Position numbers and translations under genes: made by a program
Notes under the pieces: model-generated
What the model was told of the DNA's origin: nothing
The model's database searches: none
The model's input: only the letters and a program-made list of their open reading frames with translations
Source: Planctomycetota bacterium
GTDB taxonomy: Bacteria; Planctomycetota; PUPC01; JACPCR01
Assembly: GCA_030740295.1 (NCBI GenBank)
Contig: JASLXP010000582.1
Span: 1 to 52,505 of the forward strand
Reading direction: 5' to 3'
Length of the DNA: 52,505 bases
Part shown: positions 51,201 through 52,505 of the stretch, one piece after another
How positions within the stretch are numbered: the stretch's first letter is position 1
How the letters are laid out: every line of letters starts with the position of its first letter

Positions 51201-52505
51201 GGAGCGTGTTTCCTTCGATCATCGAGCCCTATGCCGGCAGCCCCATCATTGAATCGGCCGAGATGATGAAGGTGAAAGGCGCGGATGACAGCGCGGTGGC
51301 CTGCCGAATCAAAACCGTCTTCGGACAAACGGATCTTCTTTTTACCGCGTCCGGGCGCGAAGGGGCGTTCGAACTTAGTGACGGTACAGAGTTTTCGGGC
51401 GACGTCGGATTCATCAGTCGCGACGAAAAAGGTATCCGGGCCGTCACCCTTGTCGGAGGCACGACACTGACCTCAGGCGATCTTTCGATCAAGGTCCGGG
51501 AATCCGAATTCAGACGGACGATTCGATCAGTCCAGTACCATGCTCGACGCATCGTGCTCGATCAGCCGTTGCCTGACGGAATGAGCAACGAAGTCTTCAC
51601 CGTCGGCAACGATCTGCATAAAGCGACCTTCGAGTCGACTGAAATCAAGGGAACTCGAGTCACTTTCAAGCGCACCAGCCGCGTCTATCGCGGGGCCATC
51701 GATTACATCGATCCCGAGGGCAGGTTCGCTCAGCTCGACACCAAGCCGTTTCTCGCCTCTTACCATCCGACTTACTACAACGGCATGACCGCGGTGAACG
51801 AGCGCAACCAGGTCATTGGCCGTGGTCGTATCCAACTCGGCGACCGTTACTGGTACACCGGTTTCCCCGCGGCGCGGCGGCATCTTTCACACATCAACAA
51901 AAACGATCTCACCGATGAAAACGGCGACGGCAAGATCACCGCAGGCATGTTCGTCAACACCCATAGCGGCACAGAGGGCGCTCGCAAAATTGGCAAGGAC
52001 GGCGAAATCATCGAAGTGCCCGCAGGAGCGAAAATGTTCGACCTGGAGGTCACCCGCGTCCGCGATGATGGCCTCATGCTCTTCACAAAACAGCACCCGA
52101 GAGAGTTCGTCGACTCGCTCAAAATCACGCACCCCGGATGGCCGTATCACAAACAGATCATCCGCAACGAACGCGGCGACAGGGAATGGGTCGTCAATAT
52201 GCCGGGCGACACTTATCAGGTAGTAATAGAAGACAAAAAAGTAGCTAAGAATTCGTTCCCCGATCCCAACCGCGATGGCCGTCCGGCGATAGAGTTCCAT
52301 CACTACGGCCCCGGCGACACGATTTTGGCAGCGTCTCATGTGTCACTCGAACGGAAGAGCGACAACGTTTACGTCCTCAGAGCAAATAGCCCGACGGAGC
52401 TGAAGATTGCCGGGAAGGCGATGGAAGCCTCACTCGATAACGGCAAGACATGGACAGGCAGTGAAGGGAGATTTGATGCCGCGGTGAAGGCTGAGGTGAT
52501 GGTGC
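48239..52505 (+). CDS. Very large secreted heparinase II/III-like protein, runs off right edge
   Basis: ATG at 48239 begins a signal peptide (MLFNRIPPPVCFLLLAIPSVALS). The frame is open for 1422 codons to the window end without a stop. After an N-terminal beta-rich region (~25-210), residues ~230-620 show an alpha/alpha-toroid pattern (GDLAAAADGAFLLAAYAYHY, YGRGCSYEGWSTKEI). The heparinase II/III hallmark GHAHNDTLDIGVFAHG lies near residue 734, followed by the beta-sandwich. Near 1225 a calcium-loop-like DENGDGKIT occurs, and DPNRDGRPAIEF later. Known members are lyases of uronate polysaccharides. The size, about twice that of typical members, implies extra domains. It is 66 bp after moxR. 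Lyase activity is inferred. Confidence 0.85.
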   Translation, partial: MLFNRIPPPVCFLLLAIPSVALSHIDELAQVLEPDPLVRTFEAESTPQKGKTRTVDDPKARGSKAIILEKENAGLQLDFGELQIGMYCVWVCAKVTDEKAVVDSVDLKLLATSGSQIRPLYLQLSVNSGIGNKSKTHRMRVPFSKKRQYEYIARIYFHAPEKRAYRGVLSLSRGTEVSGVHVDFVDLRNPLGEVKFAAIKKGRHLYEGREIATMRVAAAKEGKLPGPIRPRPLSEQERHKRDGIIWHQSIMPLNANPAQIYGPSFRGNPILTKILKEAPGKLGKPIGKWDHAPYAYDQPWVLRNKALGLAYTMDDYRAGRVLPKPWPIQEDRGGYFFDKDKWGIEASFNYGFMPHALQQRYHTIMYALGGTVQGRSNNADLPNRYLLLGDLAAAADGAFLLAAYAYHYPAYDWNLHCITNIIQSHRTFEPGNVYGRGCSYEGWSTKEILNVIIGYDKLFPYILDNQPLADRVGRFVPWVKTPGDVIRLIDTFLVQRALQDGVQHILYSPIVPTAATVLGPSEVADKYLDLYIYRGGIYLRDTKAAYVDTIINGYSRDGLNYIGSTYYVVGESVGELFSTAQILSRYVKAGGDRRFLLSDVRRFPRLAAMPDALLGLHIAGGQSQGIGDVHDPQARYRPWEHTLKGKNLDAFAAGWNWTGDPRFAWILVNRRGQGDISDRGWKNIVKVAETQVDPLLHSESRIVEGFGTARLDANSSATDPRLKFGTMLRFGVGSGHAHNDTLDIGVFAHGIRATSDVGGRSSGRYGRPNCMSTYVHNTVQVDEGDFNDGPKNSTAQGWLTAFKPYGLAQYVSGAARSDSQPHVSDYRRGVLQVISDPGSDTSPAQGYVFDVFRVAGGKTHTWCFHGCPSEEFKTNARLSPASSELAKRYLAKHHDKTELEGTTPSVLQATWKLRRKEEEVHGIKLLNAEQRILSRRFYDPASPEKYTRVHLLGHEGSKLMAANWYCKGVRAHSFPFLYVRRDGAENLRSVFPSIIEPYAGSPIIESAEMMKVKGADDSAVACRIKTVFGQTDLLFTASGREGAFELSDGTEFSGDVGFISRDEKGIRAVTLVGGTTLTSGDLSIKVRESEFRRTIRSVQYHARRIVLDQPLPDGMSNEVFTVGNDLHKATFESTEIKGTRVTFKRTSRVYRGAIDYIDPEGRFAQLDTKPFLASYHPTYYNGMTAVNERNQVIGRGRIQLGDRYWYTGFPAARRHLSHINKNDLTDENGDGKITAGMFVNTHSGTEGARKIGKDGEIIEVPAGAKMFDLEVTRVRDDGLMLFTKQHPREFVDSLKITHPGWPYHKQIIRNERGDREWVVNMPGDTYQVVIEDKKVAKNSFPDPNRDGRPAIEFHHYGPGDTILAASHVSLERKSDNVYVLRANSPTELKIAGKAMEASLDNGKTWTGSEGRFDAAVKAEVMV

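Overview
The window (about 52.5 kb, moderately GC-rich) comes from a Gram-negative, uncultured-type bacterium. It encodes outer-membrane TolC-type proteins, Tat and Sec signal peptides, lipoproteins, multihaem cytochrome c, an FGly sulfatase, a heparinase-like enzyme, several Gfo/Idh/MocA oxidoreductases, PQQ-type propellers and membrane-fused spermidine-synthase-like proteins. This mix suggests the Planctomycetota/Verrucomicrobiota/Lentisphaerota side of the tree, or a neighbouring candidate phylum such as Hydrogenedentota or Sumerlaeota. That placement is inference only; no rRNA is present. TAG serves as an ordinary stop codon for clpP, the 1525-residue protein and moxR, so the code looks standard.

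Left part (1-11.4 kb, all minus strand): a co-directional metal-handling block. Reading in the direction of transcription it holds a small Cys/His-rich lipoprotein-like protein, a HupE-type permease fused to an extra periplasmic domain, a His-tailed lipoprotein, a possible 36-residue ORF, a permease/spermidine-synthase-like fusion, a second copy of the small Cys/His-rich protein, and then a czcCBA-type tripartite metal efflux system. Its adaptor is greatly enlarged by His-rich repeats and by repeats in both arms of its helical hairpin. The pump gene runs off the left edge.

Middle (11.5-31.6 kb): carbohydrate and redox genes. A plus-strand trio (alpha/alpha-barrel protein and two Gfo/Idh oxidoreductases) faces an enolase-superfamily gene and a second spermidine-synthase-like fusion with TPRs. 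Next come an unknown protein, a translationally coupled pair (Tat-exported oxidoreductase and heptahaem cytochrome c) divergent from an NtrC-type sigma-54 activator, a secreted unknown protein, a MogA/MoaB-type gene, an SGNH hydrolase, a truncated phyH remnant abutting a palindromic repeat, and a sulfatase followed by a split TPP-dependent decarboxylase.

Right-centre (31.8-41.9 kb): core genes on the plus strand. tRNA-Lys, tRNA-Leu and tRNA-Gly precede tig-clpP-clpX; tig carries an unusual acidic and His/Asp repeat tail at its N-terminus. Then comes an overlapping cdaA-cdaR-pdxJ cluster followed by three degenerate regulators: a GHMP/galactokinase-like protein without catalytic motifs, a GAF-HATPase protein without phospho-His or phospho-Asp, and an XRE-S24 repressor split by one in-frame amber codon.

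Right end (41.9-52.5 kb): a tandem REP-like array of 70-bp units, a very large TPR/PQQ-propeller/PDZ protein, a MoxR ATPase and an open-ended secreted heparinase II/III-like protein of more than 1420 residues. Several families of short palindromes and low-complexity repeats are scattered between and inside genes. No CRISPR array, insertion sequence transposase or prophage was seen.
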